A stretch of DNA of 34,167 bases from Asaia bogorensis (GTDB taxonomy: Bacteria > Pseudomonadota > Alphaproteobacteria > Reyranellales > Reyranellaceae), in contig CAMDQJ010000043.1 of assembly GCA_945905835.1 (NCBI GenBank), positions 1 to 34,167 of the forward strand, read 5' to 3'. Both the position numbers and the translations under genes were made by a program. The notes under the pieces were generated by a model. That model saw nothing but the letters and a program-made list of their open reading frames with translations, ran no database searches and was not told the origin of the DNA. Within the stretch, counting starts at the first letter, position 1; every line of letters starts with the position of its first letter. Below, piece after piece: positions 7,030-18,119 of the stretch.

Positions 7030-8376
7030 CTATTTGAAGCCTTCGAGCTCGCGATTGCCCCAAGTAATAACTTGGTCGATCGACTCGCCCGCCTTGAGCT
7101 TGGCCAGCATGGTCGGCAGCGTCCCCCGGTTGTAGATCTGTACGGCGATCTCCGGCGGAGCCGGCATATGTGCGATATGCGACACCGCTCTGTGCTGCTT
7201 GCGCACTGGATAGTTATAGACACTCCCGACTGGCGGTCCGATCTTGTCCCACACGCTCGACTCGGACATCTTCTGATACGGCGGCAAATCGTAGCCGAGC
7301 ACCGCGGTGCTGCGGGCGTCGACATTGTCGGCTTGCATCAGGAACTCGATCAGGTCCCTTGCAGCGCCCTTGTTCTGCGCAAACTGCCAGATCGCCCAGA
7401 AATTCATGCTGTGCGGCACGAACCGGCCCTTCGGCCCCGCCGGTACAGGAAAATGCCAAGTGTCCGCGGCCACCGCAGGCGCGTCGCGCACCGCCACGGC
7501 CCAAGCCGACGGCGGATTGTAGATAAAAGACGAATTGCCGGAGATCAGCGCGCGGTTGTTGGATGAGTCGTCCCAGCTCTGCGCGTCGGCGGGCAGGAAC
7601 TTCACCAGCTTCTGGCAGTATTCCAGCGCCTGGCGAACAGCCGCCGACTTGATCTGGATGGTACCCTTGGCATCGACCAGTTCAGCGCCGAAGGAGGCAA
7701 AGAGCGACCCCGCCGTATCGACATTGTCCGCCGTTGTGCCGAGGCCGATGCCGAACGGCTTGCCTGCCTTGAAGCACGCTTCGGCCGCCGCCAGCATGGC
7801 CTCGTTGGTCCACGCCTTTGACTCGGCTGTCTCGGGCACGTCCGCAGCCGGGTACATCTTCAGCAGATCGAGGCCGGCAAACTCCTTCATCATGCTGATA
7901 CGCGCGGCAGGGCCCTTGTTCTGAGTACCCCAACTTGACGGCACCCCAACCCATTTGCCCTTGCTCTTGCCCAGGTAGTTAGACACCGCGTTGGCATCGC
8001 CATATTTGCCGATCAACCGACCGACCACGTCATCGACATTCTCGAGCTTGTCGGCGTGGTCCTGCACGTTCCAGTTGGCAATGGTGATCACGTCATGACC
8101 GCGGCGTGCCTGCGCCTCGGCGTTGATAGTCAGGAGGGTCTGCTGCCCCTGCGACGTGATGAAGTCGGCTTTCACCTCGACCTTGTTCTTTTCGCTGAAT
8201 GCCGCGACCTGCTTGCGCATCTCTACGTTGCCAGCCGGCACCCAATGGTCCCAGAAAAACACCGAGACTTGGCCGGCGGCGTAGGCGCCACGAACGAAAG
8301 GTGCTGCAACAAAAACAGTCGATGCTGCGGCAGTAGCGGCAACGAAACGACGGCGACTGACTTTCCTGGAAGCCAT
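7030..8376 (-). CDS. ABC sugar-type solute-binding protein with Tat signal
   Basis: The 448-residue protein starts with a twin-arginine signal S-R-R-R-F-V (7-12), a hydrophobic stretch and a probable cleavage site after A-Y-A (about 33), so it should be exported folded through Tat. The mature part begins G-Q-V-S-V-F-F-W-D-H-W and has the length and layout of family-1 extracellular binding proteins (CUT1 importers). The start is supported by AGGAGG 11 bases upstream. It is the first gene of the operon (two permeases, ATPase, SDR, Ldh-family enzyme follow), consistent with high expression. The ligand is unknown; a sugar, polyol or sugar acid is likely from family knowledge. Confidence 0.9.
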   Translation of the reverse strand: MASRKVSRRRFVAATAAASTVFVAAPFVRGAYAAGQVSVFFWDHWVPAGNVEMRKQVAAFSEKNKVEVKADFITSQGQQTLLTINAEAQARRGHDVITIANWNVQDHADKLENVDDVVGRLIGKYGDANAVSNYLGKSKGKWVGVPSSWGTQNKGPAARISMMKEFAGLDLLKMYPAADVPETAESKAWTNEAMLAAAEACFKAGKPFGIGLGTTADNVDTAGSLFASFGAELVDAKGTIQIKSAAVRQALEYCQKLVKFLPADAQSWDDSSNNRALISGNSSFIYNPPSAWAVAVRDAPAVAADTWHFPVPAGPKGRFVPHSMNFWAIWQFAQNKGAARDLIEFLMQADNVDARSTAVLGYDLPPYQKMSESSVWDKIGPPVGSVYNYPVRKQHRAVSHIAHMPAPPEIAVQIYNRGTLPTMLAKLKAGESIDQVITWGNRELEGFK

Positions 8377-8615
8377 GGCTTTTTCCTCCTATGCGCCGTC
8401 TTGACCGGACGGCTGATGGTTGTCCGACAGCCCTCGCGCGGAACCTTGTAACGATGCTAAACGGAAAGCGCCTCCGCGGGCAATCTAAATTCTTCATCGG
8501 CCGACGCCTGAGGACGGTTTGACAGACAGAGGCGAGCGCCAGATGCTCCGGCCGCCGAAAAAGGCCTCGCGCCGGACGGCAATACCGCAATGAACGAGTG
8601 AATTGGTTTTTGCGC
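8377..8615. other. Divergent intergenic region of the transporter operon and the aminotransferase gene
   Basis: About 240 bases lie between the two divergent start codons. On the minus side AGGAGG just before the binding-protein ATG is the ribosome site. Promoters for both directions must lie here, but I see no convincing -35/-10 pair and no clear operator palindrome. No linked regulator gene is present in the window. An alternative GTG start for the aminotransferase lies at 8598. Confidence 0.5.
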
Positions 8616-9794
8616 ATGCAGGACTTCCCGTCGGCCAATCCCTGGCTCGCCGCCGTCGACCCCTCGCCGATCGGTGAAACAAGGCGTTGGGTTCAGGGGC
8701 GGGTTTTTCCCGCCAGCCGCCCTCTGATCGACCTCAGTCAGGCCGTTCCGGGCTATCCGCCGGCCCTCGAACTGCGCCAGCATCTGGGCGAACGGCTGCT
8801 CGACCCGGCGATGCACGGCTACACGCCTATTCTGGGACTGCCGCCGTTGCGCGACGCCTATTCGGCGCATCTGTCGTCCTTTTATGGAGCTACCATCGCG
8901 GCGAACGAAGTCGGCATCACATCGGGCTGCAACCAGGCTTTCTGCCTGGCGCTGATGAGCCTGGCCCAGGCTGGCGACCAGGTCATCCTGCCCCGTCCCC
9001 ACTACTTCAATCACGACATGTGGATGCGCATGCAGGGCGTCGAGCCGGTATCGCTCGATTTCCGGCCGGACACCGGCGCCATCCCGAATGCCGAGGATGC
9101 TGCCAAGCTGATCGGACCGCGCACCCGCGCCATCGTTCTGATCTCGCCCAACAACCCGACCGGCGCGGTCTATCCACGCGAAACCCTGCACGCCTTCTAC
9201 GAACTCGCCAAGCAGCGCGGCATCGCGCTCATCCTCGACGAGACCTACAAGGACTTCCTGCCCGAAGGGCAGCGTCCGCACGAGCTGTTCGCCGATCCCG
9301 ACTGGCGGCGCACGCTGATCCACCTCTACAGTTTCTCTAAGGTCTTCGCGCTCACTGGCTACCGCGTCGGCGGCATCACCGCCGGCACGAAGATGATCGC
9401 CGAGATCGAGAAGGCGATGGACTGCGTCTCGATCTGCCCGCCGCGGCTGGGCCAGGAGGCTGCGCTCTACGGCCTGCGCAAATTGCTGCCATGGGCGCGG
9501 CAGAACACGCAGGGCCTGAAGGCGCGCGCCGACCTGCTCGAGGCCGGCCTGCAGCGCTCCAACCGCTGGCGGCTCGTCAGCATCGGCGCCTATTTCGCCT
9601 ACGTGGAACATCCTTTCGCCGGCCAGCGCTCAACCGATGTCTCCAAGCGCCTTGCCGACGAGGAGAACCTGCTCACCATCCCCGGCGACATGTTTGGCGC
9701 CGGCCAGGAGCGCTTCGTGCGCTTTGCCTTCGCCAACGTCACCGACGACAAGATTCCCACCGTGCTGGAGCGCATCGAACGCTTCGGCGCCTGA
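8616..9794 (+). CDS. PLP-dependent aminotransferase, class I/II
   Basis: The protein has 392 residues from the ATG at 8616; a GTG at 8598 would add six. Fold-type I markers are all present: S-P-N-N-P-T-G (N180), D208 in I-L-D-E-T-Y with Y211, the Schiff-base lysine K242 in S-F-S-K, and R250 in G-Y-R-V-G. A terminal Arg for the substrate carboxylate is likely in R-F-V-R-F-A-F. It should be a cytosolic aminotransferase for an amino acid or amino-sugar acid; the substrate cannot be inferred. It is transcribed away from the transporter operon, and the hydrolase gene follows 13 bases after its stop codon, so the two probably form one transcript. Confidence 0.9.
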   Translation: MQDFPSANPWLAAVDPSPIGETRRWVQGRVFPASRPLIDLSQAVPGYPPALELRQHLGERLLDPAMHGYTPILGLPPLRDAYSAHLSSFYGATIAANEVGITSGCNQAFCLALMSLAQAGDQVILPRPHYFNHDMWMRMQGVEPVSLDFRPDTGAIPNAEDAAKLIGPRTRAIVLISPNNPTGAVYPRETLHAFYELAKQRGIALILDETYKDFLPEGQRPHELFADPDWRRTLIHLYSFSKVFALTGYRVGGITAGTKMIAEIEKAMDCVSICPPRLGQEAALYGLRKLLPWARQNTQGLKARADLLEAGLQRSNRWRLVSIGAYFAYVEHPFAGQRSTDVSKRLADEENLLTIPGDMFGAGQERFVRFAFANVTDDKIPTVLERIERFGA

Positions 9795-9807
9795 ACCGGA
9801 GAGAGCC

Positions 9808-10680
9808 ATGCCGCACGCGACAGCACCCGATGGCGTAAAGCTCTATTACGAGGAAGCCGGCAGCGGCACGTCGATCATGTTCGTGCACGAATACAGCGGC
9901 GATCACCGGAGCTGGGAGCCGCAGATGCGCTTCTTCGCCCGCAAGCATCGCTGCATCACCTATTCCTTCCGCGGCTATCCCGGCTCCGACGTGCCGGAAA
10001 AGGCCGAGGCCTACGGCCAGCGACAGGCCGTCGACGACGCCGGGCATGTGCTCGACCATTTAAGGATCGCCAAGGCGCATGTCGTCGGTCTCTCGCAAGG
10101 CGCTTTCGCGACGGCGCATTTCGGCCGGCTCTACCGCGACCGTGCGCTGTCGCTGACCCTGGCCGGTGGTGGTTCTGGCGCCGGCCGCGACGGACACGAG
10201 GCGTTCAAGAAGAATGCCCAGGCGACGGCCAAGAATATCCGTGCCGAGGGCATGGTGAAATACGCCGAAAGCCTGGTCGGCAATCCGACGCGCTCACGCT
10301 TCAAGCAGAAGGATCCGCGCGGCTTCGCCGAGTTCGTGAAGCATCTCGGCGAGCATCCCGATACGGGCGCCGCCAACACCATGGAAAATTTCCAGGGCAA
10401 GCGTCCGTCGCTCTACGACTTCGAGGAGGAGTGGAAGAAACTCGATCTGCCAGTACTGATCATCTGCGGCGACGAGGACGAGCCCTGCCTACAGCCCAGC
10501 CTTTATATGAAGCGTGTGCTGCCCAATGCGGGCCTCGCAATGTTCGCCAAGACCGGCCACACCGTGAACATCGAGGAGCCTGACGCCTTCAACCGCGAGC
10601 TCTGGAACTTCATCGCCCTGGCCGAGGCCGGCAAGTGGCTGCCGGCTCACCCACAGGCCGCTACCGCCAGTCTGGTTTGA
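9808..10680 (+). CDS. Alpha/beta-fold hydrolase
   Basis: The 290-residue protein has the nucleophile elbow G-L-S-Q-G (S96), an acidic residue in I-C-G-D-E-D-E-P (D222 or D224) and the catalytic histidine in K-T-G-H-T-V (H251), the complete Ser-Asp-His triad of the family. The N-terminal H-E-Y-S-G-D segment takes the place of the usual H-G oxyanion loop. The sequence has no signal peptide, so the protein should be cytosolic. The start at 9808 has GAGAG shortly upstream and follows the aminotransferase closely. Its last 20 bases overlap the 3' end of the convergent thiD. Substrate unknown; esterase or C-C hydrolase are both possible. Confidence 0.88.
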   Translation: MPHATAPDGVKLYYEEAGSGTSIMFVHEYSGDHRSWEPQMRFFARKHRCITYSFRGYPGSDVPEKAEAYGQRQAVDDAGHVLDHLRIAKAHVVGLSQGAFATAHFGRLYRDRALSLTLAGGGSGAGRDGHEAFKKNAQATAKNIRAEGMVKYAESLVGNPTRSRFKQKDPRGFAEFVKHLGEHPDTGAANTMENFQGKRPSLYDFEEEWKKLDLPVLIICGDEDEPCLQPSLYMKRVLPNAGLAMFAKTGHTVNIEEPDAFNRELWNFIALAEAGKWLPAHPQAATASLV

Positions 10681-11464
10681 CCGTCACGGCGTGATTGAGC
10701 GGCCCGTGACCTCGGCCGAAGCCGGGCGCGGTCTCGATGGCCCGGCGGACATAGGTACGGGCGCGGGTGACGGCATCGCCGAGCGTCATCTTCTGGGCAA
10801 GACCGGCCGCGATCGCGGAAGCGAGTGTGCAGCCCGTGCCATGAGTGCTGCTGCTTTGGATGCGAGCATCCTCGAAGCGCTCGAAGCGACCGTCGTGGAA
10901 CAGAAGATCGATCACGCGGTCGCCTTCGAGGTGGCCACCCTTCATCAGTACTGATTTGGCTCCGAGCGCCGCTAATTTCTCGGCCGCGCGCTTCATGTCG
11001 GCTTCGATCCGTACCGGAAAGCCTACCAGCACCTCGGCCTCGGGCAGGTTCGGCGTGAGTAGTGCCGCCATCGGCAGCAGCACGTTGCGCAGCGCCGCCT
11101 CCGCGTTGCTCAGCAGCAGGCGATGCCCGCCCTTCGCCACCATCACCGGATCGACGACCAGCGGCACGCCCGGCGCATGCTTCTTGAAAGAGGCCACCAC
11201 CGTGGCGATGACCTCAGCGCTGTGCAGCATGCCGGTCTTCAGCGCGTCCGCTCCGATGTCGCTCAGCACCACTTCGATCTGCTGGGCGATGAAGGCCGGA
11301 TCGACCGGCACGACCCCGTGGACGCCTTCGGTGTTCTGGGCGGTAAGCGCGGTGATGGCGGTGGCGGCAAAGCCGTCCATCGCCGTAACCGTCTTGATGT
11401 CGGCCTGAATGCCGGCGCCGCCGCCGGAATCCGATCCGGCGACGATCAGGACGCGGCCTTTCAT
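10661..11464 (-). CDS. thiD: Hydroxymethylpyrimidine/phosphomethylpyrimidine kinase
   Basis: The 267-residue protein belongs to the ribokinase-like fold and should phosphorylate HMP and HMP-phosphate in thiamine synthesis. G-S-D-S-G-G-G-A-G-I-Q-A-D at 10-22 is the ThiD substrate loop. A-L-K-T-G-M-L, V-V-D-P-V-M-V and the C-terminal anion hole G-T-G-C-T-L-A-S-A-I-A follow in the expected order. The gene ends 20 bases inside the convergent hydrolase gene. It begins 10 bases after glmM, so it can be read from the housekeeping operon. No thiamine riboswitch (TPP box) is seen upstream. Confidence 0.95.
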   Translation of the reverse strand: MKGRVLIVAGSDSGGGAGIQADIKTVTAMDGFAATAITALTAQNTEGVHGVVPVDPAFIAQQIEVVLSDIGADALKTGMLHSAEVIATVVASFKKHAPGVPLVVDPVMVAKGGHRLLLSNAEAALRNVLLPMAALLTPNLPEAEVLVGFPVRIEADMKRAAEKLAALGAKSVLMKGGHLEGDRVIDLLFHDGRFERFEDARIQSSSTHGTGCTLASAIAAGLAQKMTLGDAVTRARTYVRRAIETAPGFGRGHGPLNHAVTVKPDWR

Positions 11465-11474
11465 GCAGCCCCCT

Positions 11475-12824
11475 TCACGCCGCTTGGCGGGGAATGGCCT
11501 CGATGATGTGGTCGACCACGGCGCGCACGAGGTCCGAATCGTCGCCCTCGGCCATGACGCGGATCAGCGGCTCGGTACCCGACTTGCGCACCAGGACGCG
11601 ACCGCCCCTGCCGAGGCGGGCTTCGCCGGCGGCAATGGCCTTCATCACCGACGCCGCTTCGAGTGCCGCGTTGGCGTCGGCGACGCGCACGTTCTTCAGG
11701 AGCTGCGGCACCGGCTCGAAGGCACGAAACGTCTCGCTGGCGGGCTTGCCGCTCTTGATCAGTGCCGCCATCGCCTGCAGCGCTGCCATCAGGCCATCGC
11801 CGGTGGTGGCGTGGTCGGTCATGATGATGTGGCCGGACTGCTCGCCGCCCAGGTTGAAGCCGTCGGCGCGCATGCGCTCGAGCACGTAGCGGTCGCCGAC
11901 CTGGGTGCGCACGAGCGACAGGCCGCGCGCGCCGACATAGCGCTCCAGCCCGAGATTCGACATCACGGTGGCCACGATGCCGCCGCCGAGAAGACGGCCG
12001 TCACGCTTCCACTGGTCGGCGATCGTGGCCATCAGCTGGTCGCCGTCGATCAGCAGGCCTTTCTCGCAAACCAGCACGACGCGATCGGCATCGCCGTCGA
12101 GGGCAATGCCGAGATCGGCCTTCTGCTCGATCACGCGCTCCTGCAGCGACGCCGGATGGGTCGAGCCGCAATTGCCGTTGATGTTGAAGCCGTCGGGCGA
12201 CACGGCGAACGGCACGACGTCGGCGCCCAGCTCCCACAGCACGGTCGGCGCCACCTTGTAGGCAGCGCCATGAGCGCAATCGATGACGACCTTGAGGCCG
12301 GAGAAAGTGAGGCCCCGCGCGGCCGACGCTTTGACTGCCTCGATGTAGCGCCCTTCGGCGTCTTCCAGGCGCTTGGCGCGGCCGATCGCAGCCGGTGCGG
12401 CGCGGCGCATGTCGCCGGGCGACAGCACCAGCTTCTCGATTTCATCCTCGACCGCGTCGGACAGCTTGAAGCCGTCCGGACCGAACAGCTTGATGCCGTT
12501 GTCCTCGTAGGGATTGTGCGAGGCCGAGATCATGACGCCGACATCGGCGCGCATGGCGCGCGTCAGGAAGGCAACGGCCGGCGTCGGGATCGGGCCCAGC
12601 AGCAGGACGTCCATGCCGACCGACAGGAAACCGGCGGTCAGCGCCTGCTCGATCATGTAGCCCGACAGCCGCGTGTCCTTGCCGACGACGACGCGATGGC
12701 GGTGGCCGCCGCGGTTGAAGACGAGGCCGGCCGCCATGCCGATACGCATGACGTTTTCGGCCGTCATGGAATCGCTGTTGGCGCGGCCGCGTACGCCGTC
12801 GGTGCCGAATAAGGAACGGGACAT
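11475..12824 (-). CDS. glmM: Phosphoglucosamine mutase
   Basis: GlmM converts glucosamine-6-phosphate to glucosamine-1-phosphate for UDP-GlcNAc, peptidoglycan and LPS. The protein has 449 residues from the ATG at 12824 ([13 protein letters not shown]), matching the usual length. The phosphoserine loop [14 protein letters not shown] places the catalytic serine at 102. The metal loop D-G-D-A-D-R and the C-terminal phosphate loop [12 protein letters not shown] are intact. The frame is open further upstream into folP, which is rejected because the family start matches the chosen ATG. folP ends 10 bases upstream, a neighbourhood conserved in many bacteria. Confidence 0.97.
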   Translation of the reverse strand: MSRSLFGTDGVRGRANSDSMTAENVMRIGMAAGLVFNRGGHRHRVVVGKDTRLSGYMIEQALTAGFLSVGMDVLLLGPIPTPAVAFLTRAMRADVGVMISASHNPYEDNGIKLFGPDGFKLSDAVEDEIEKLVLSPGDMRRAAPAAIGRAKRLEDAEGRYIEAVKASAARGLTFSGLKVVIDCAHGAAYKVAPTVLWELGADVVPFAVSPDGFNINGNCGSTHPASLQERVIEQKADLGIALDGDADRVVLVCEKGLLIDGDQLMATIADQWKRDGRLLGGGIVATVMSNLGLERYVGARGLSLVRTQVGDRYVLERMRADGFNLGGEQSGHIIMTDHATTGDGLMAALQAMAALIKSGKPASETFRAFEPVPQLLKNVRVADANAALEAASVMKAIAAGEARLGRGGRVLVRKSGTEPLIRVMAEGDDSDLVRAVVDHIIEAIPRQAA

Positions 12825-12834
12825 GGCGGGTATT

Positions 12835-13649
12835 TTACCCCATTGCCGCCGCAACGGCGAGCGCCTGCCGTGTTCCATTGATGTCATGGACGCGCACGAT
12901 GGCGGCGCCCCGGCGGGCAGCTTCGACGGCCAGCCACACTGACGCAGGATCGCGCTCCTTGGGGTTTTCCAGCCCTGTCAGGCTGCCAATGAAGCTCTTG
13001 CGCGAGGACCCGACCAGCACCGGATAGTTGGTCTCGGCCAGCCGGCGGACGTTGCCGATCAACTGCACATTCTCCTGAACGCTCTTGCCAAAGCCGATAC
13101 CGGGATCGATCGCAATATGGCGGCGCTCGACACCGGCAAGTTCGCATTCGCGCGCGCGGTCGAGCAGGAAGGCCCGCACGTCCTCGACGACATCGACGTA
13201 AGCCGGGCCTTTGTAAGCGTCGTTCGAGCTGCCGCGCCGGTGCATCAGGACGACATCGACGGCGCGCTCCGCGACCAACGACAGCAGCTCGGGATCGTCG
13301 CGCAAGGCAGAGACATCGTTGACGATGCGTGCGCCGGCATCGAGACAGGCCCGCGCCACGGCCGCGCGCCGCGTATCGATCGACACCAGAACGCCCTGAC
13401 GCGCAAGTGCTGCGACCACCGGTACGACGCGGTGCAGTTCTTCCTCGACAGGGATTTGTTGCGAGCCGGGCCGGGTCGACTCACCGCCGACATCGACGAC
13501 ATCGGCACCCTCCGAAACGAAACGCAGGCCATCGTCGATGGCCTGCGTTGCTTCGAAGCGTTCACCGCCGTCGGAGAAGGAATCGGGCGTGACGTTGAGG
13601 ACCGCCATCAGCCTGACGCGATCAAGCGCGAGGCCGGCGAAGGCCGCCG

Positions 13650-13653
<4 letters not shown>
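12835..13653 (-). CDS. folP: Dihydropteroate synthase (TTG start overlapping ftsH stop)
   Basis: The enzyme joins para-aminobenzoate to the pterin pyrophosphate in folate synthesis. The signatures [34 protein letters not shown] and G-S-S-R-K-S-F appear in order. Starting at the first ATG (13608) would cut off the first beta strand. A TTG at 13653, overlapping the ftsH stop as TTGA, gives 272 residues beginning [20 protein letters not shown], as in related proteins. I therefore choose the TTG; the overlap implies coupling to ftsH translation. Confidence 0.93.
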
Positions 13654-15590
<1,937 letters not shown>

Positions 15591-15609
15591 TCGATTCGTT
15601 ACTGGAAGC

Positions 15610-16665
15610 TTAATCTACATGGTGCGCGGCCGGCGCGCCGCAAGCAAAAAATGCTGCTGGGACGAGGGGCTGGCCCCCGTTCCTGCCATTTTCGGACCAA
15701 ACCAGCCAGCGCAAGCGGCGGCTGCCCGGCGCCTGGCGCAAGGCCAGTCTGCATGCAGCGAGGGTGAAATCACGCGCTTTGCCCGATTTTCCGCGTTCGA
15801 CGGGGCCTGCGAGGCGTCCGAGGGCGCGTTCGATCCGCTCCCGCTTGGGCGGATGACCGCTGCTGCCGACGGCCTGGAGGACGCGGCTCAACATCCGGGC
15901 ACGTACAGCGGTACCCAGTTTGGCGAAGCGGCCGCGGTCTATAGCGAGTTCGCCGGCTGGGTCGAACTCGAGCGTATCCACGCAGGCCTCGGCCAGCCGG
16001 GTCTCGGCCGCTGCCCGGATTTCGACGGCGCGTCCCGGCGCGGCGCGAACGCCGCCGGAGGCGCGCAATCGTGCGCGCTCGAAGCGGGGATCTGAATTGG
16101 ACGGGTCGTCGATCCAACGTACGCCCCGATCCTCGAGCGTGGCCGTTAGACGCGTTCGCGGGATCTCGAGCAGAGGGCGCAGCACGCGCACGTCGGCATG
16201 CTCGACCAGCGCTGCCATCCCGGCGAGACCGTCGGGGCCACTCGCACGGGCAGCACGCATGCTTACCGTCTCGGCCTGGTCCTCCGCGTGGTGGGCAACA
16301 AGGAGATGCAGCAGGCCGTGATCGCGGCAGGCACCGAACATCAGGCGATAGCGCGCCGCGCGCGCGGCCTGCTGGATGCCGGTCGTCGGACTGTCGTGGC
16401 ACCAGCGCAGGATTTTCGCGGCTATCGCCTGGCTGGTGAGGGTCGCTTCGGTGGCGGTGGCTTCGGCGGCCGATTGAGGCCTGAGACCATGGTCGACGAT
16501 CAGTGCCAGCACCCTGCCCTGCCGCGCCCGCGCCCAGGCATCGGCGAGAAGAGCAAGAGCGAGCGAATCACGGCCGCCCGAGACGGCGACGGCGAGCACC
16601 GGATTTTTCTCGAAGGGTTCGAATGGCTGCATCAGCCGCTCGAAGTCGGGGACGCTCAGCCGCAC
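15610..16665 (-). CDS. tilS: tRNA(Ile)-lysidine synthetase
   Basis: TilS converts C34 of the CAU-anticodon tRNA-Ile to lysidine so that it reads AUA. The 351-residue protein has the N-type ATP pyrophosphatase P-loop S-G-G-R-D-S (29-34), D-H-G-L-R (58-62), and the family pattern H-H-A-E-D-Q-A-E-T (about 125-133). [17 protein letters not shown] follows near 190. The C-terminal domain is short compared with E. coli TilS, as in many alphaproteobacteria. Its ATG overlaps the cpoB end by 10 bases. Confidence 0.94.
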   Translation of the reverse strand: MRLSVPDFERLMQPFEPFEKNPVLAVAVSGGRDSLALALLADAWARARQGRVLALIVDHGLRPQSAAEATATEATLTSQAIAAKILRWCHDSPTTGIQQAARAARYRLMFGACRDHGLLHLLVAHHAEDQAETVSMRAARASGPDGLAGMAALVEHADVRVLRPLLEIPRTRLTATLEDRGVRWIDDPSNSDPRFERARLRASGGVRAAPGRAVEIRAAAETRLAEACVDTLEFDPAGELAIDRGRFAKLGTAVRARMLSRVLQAVGSSGHPPKRERIERALGRLAGPVERGKSGKARDFTLAACRLALRQAPGSRRLRWLVWSENGRNGGQPLVPAAFFACGAPAAHHVD

Positions 16666-17423
16666 TGGCTGCGCTGCCGCTCCTGGTCGACGCGGCGCTT
16701 CTGCAGGTCGGTGGCGCGTGGATAGTCCTGGCCGAAGCGCGCGAACACCGAGCAGGCGTCCTGCTTGCGGTTGAGCGCCGACAGCGTGATGCCGAGCTTC
16801 AGGAGATTGTCAGGCCCCTTGGGGCTCGCCTTGTAGACCTTGTAGCCCTCGGCGAACGCGGTCATCGCATTCTGGTAGTCGCGGCGGGCGTAATAGGTCT
16901 CGCCCAGCCAGTATTGCGCGTTGCCGGCCAGCACGTGCTGCGGATTGCGCTGGATGAAGGTCTTGAAGCCGCGCTCGGCACCGGCGTAGTCGCCGTCCTG
17001 CAGCAGCTTGAAGGCGTCATCGTAGAGCTTGTCGCCGCCACCGGCGGCGGCCGGCGGCACGGCGGCGGCCGGCGGCACGGCGGCGACGCCACCGCCCGGC
17101 GCGGTCAACGGAGGCGCGGCTGGAGACGGAACTGCCAGACGCGGTGCTGGTCCGGCGCCACCGGGCTTGGCACCGCCCTTTTCCATCTGCTCGAGGCGGA
17201 ACTCGTAGTCAGCCTGCATCCGCTCGAGCTGCGTCTGCAGTTGCTGGTTGCGGTATTGCAGCTGCTCGAGCTGGCCGGTCAGAAGCGTGATCGCCTGCTG
17301 CAACTGGTTCAGCCGATCCTCGACGTAAACCAGATCGACGCGCTGGGCGCTCGCCAAAGAGGGAGTCAGCGTCGACACCGCGAGGGCCAGGATAACCAGG
17401 AGACGCGGCAGGGAGGTCTTCAT
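16656..17423 (-). CDS. cpoB: Cell division coordinator CpoB (YbgF), periplasmic TPR protein
   Basis: CpoB works with Tol-Pal to coordinate outer-membrane constriction with peptidoglycan synthesis. The 255-residue protein, started at the ATG at 17423, has a Sec signal peptide (cleavage after L-A-S-A, about 26) and a glutamine-rich coiled coil (about residues 35-75). A Pro/Ala/Gly linker and C-terminal TPR repeats with Y-x-x-A-x-x-x-F patterns and A-Q-Y-W-L-G-E follow. The frame is open a further 14 codons upstream, but the signal peptide supports the chosen start. The linker contains a small in-frame duplication (V-P-P-A-A-A twice; 17048-17082). It is the last gene of the tol cluster before tilS. 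Confidence 0.93.
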   Translation of the reverse strand: MKTSLPRLLVILALAVSTLTPSLASAQRVDLVYVEDRLNQLQQAITLLTGQLEQLQYRNQQLQTQLERMQADYEFRLEQMEKGGAKPGGAGPAPRLAVPSPAAPPLTAPGGGVAAVPPAAAVPPAAAGGGDKLYDDAFKLLQDGDYAGAERGFKTFIQRNPQHVLAGNAQYWLGETYYARRDYQNAMTAFAEGYKVYKASPKGPDNLLKLGITLSALNRKQDACSVFARFGQDYPRATDLQKRRVDQERQRSQCG

Positions 17424-17537
17424 GTGCAACGATAGTCCGGGAGAAAGAGGGCCATTTTCAGGCATGACCGCGAAAGCCTCAAACGAAAACGCCGGTCGCT
17501 GGGCGACCGGCGTTCGATCTCGTCTTGCGTGCAGACC

Positions 17538-17993
17538 CTACTGGAGGGTCGTCACGGCACGGCGGTTGCGCGACCACGCGCCGTCGTCGGAGCCGACGAC
17601 GTCGGGACGTTCCTTGCCATAGCTGATCGTCTTGAGACGTGCCGCCGGCACGCCCTGGGCGGCCAGGTACTGGCGAACCGCCTGTGCACGACGCTCGCCG
17701 AGCGCCAGATTGTACTCACGGGTACCGCGCTCGTCGGCGTGGCCTTCGATCGTGATGGCGTAATTGGTGTACTTCTTCAACCACTCGGCCTGGCGGCCGA
17801 GGGTCGCGCGACCGTCGTTGCGGATGGTCGACATATCGGTGTCGAAGAAGGCACGATCGCCCACGTTCTGCCGGAAATCCGCAACCGACCCGGGGGTCAC
17901 TGTCGCGCCGGCCGGAGCGGCCGGTTGTTCGCTGCTGCAAGCAGCCATAAACATCAACGCAGCGATAGCCGCGAAAGCCTTGATCATGCGCAT
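17538..17993 (-). CDS. pal: Peptidoglycan-associated lipoprotein Pal
   Basis: Pal anchors the Tol machine to peptidoglycan from the outer membrane. The 151-residue precursor has a lipoprotein signal ending F-M-A-A-C (C19), a slightly unusual lipobox with Met at -3, then an Ala/Pro linker and an OmpA-like domain. The peptidoglycan-binding motif reads E-G-H-A-D-E-R-G-T-x-E-Y-N-L-A-L-G-x-R-R-A. The start at 17993 is supported by the signal peptide and by AAAGGATTAGGA upstream. The 114 bases between pal and cpoB hold no other gene. Confidence 0.96.
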   Translation of the reverse strand: MRMIKAFAAIAALMFMAACSSEQPAAPAGATVTPGSVADFRQNVGDRAFFDTDMSTIRNDGRATLGRQAEWLKKYTNYAITIEGHADERGTREYNLALGERRAQAVRQYLAAQGVPAARLKTISYGKERPDVVGSDDGAWSRNRRAVTTLQ

Positions 17994-18119
17994 TGTCGTC
18001 CTAATCCTTTCGCGCGACGTTTCTCTAACGCCGACGCTCCTCTTGAGTTCCACGGCCCCCGGAATGGGTAGACCCGAGCGACGTTACGACCGAGTCGACA
18101 GCCCTTATCATATCGTTCG
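17994..18119. other. tolB-pal intergenic region
   Basis: The 126 bases between the tolB stop and the pal ATG are the longest spacer inside the tol cluster. Apart from the pal ribosome site (about 18000-18010) I see no hairpin with a T-run and no convincing -35/-10 pair. A separate pal promoter is possible but unsupported. Confidence 0.5.

Noticed and set aside
17048..17082. Short tandem repeat as a possible CRISPR or phase-variation tract
   Set aside because: It is an in-frame duplication of a Pro/Ala linker in cpoB with only two copies and no spacers.
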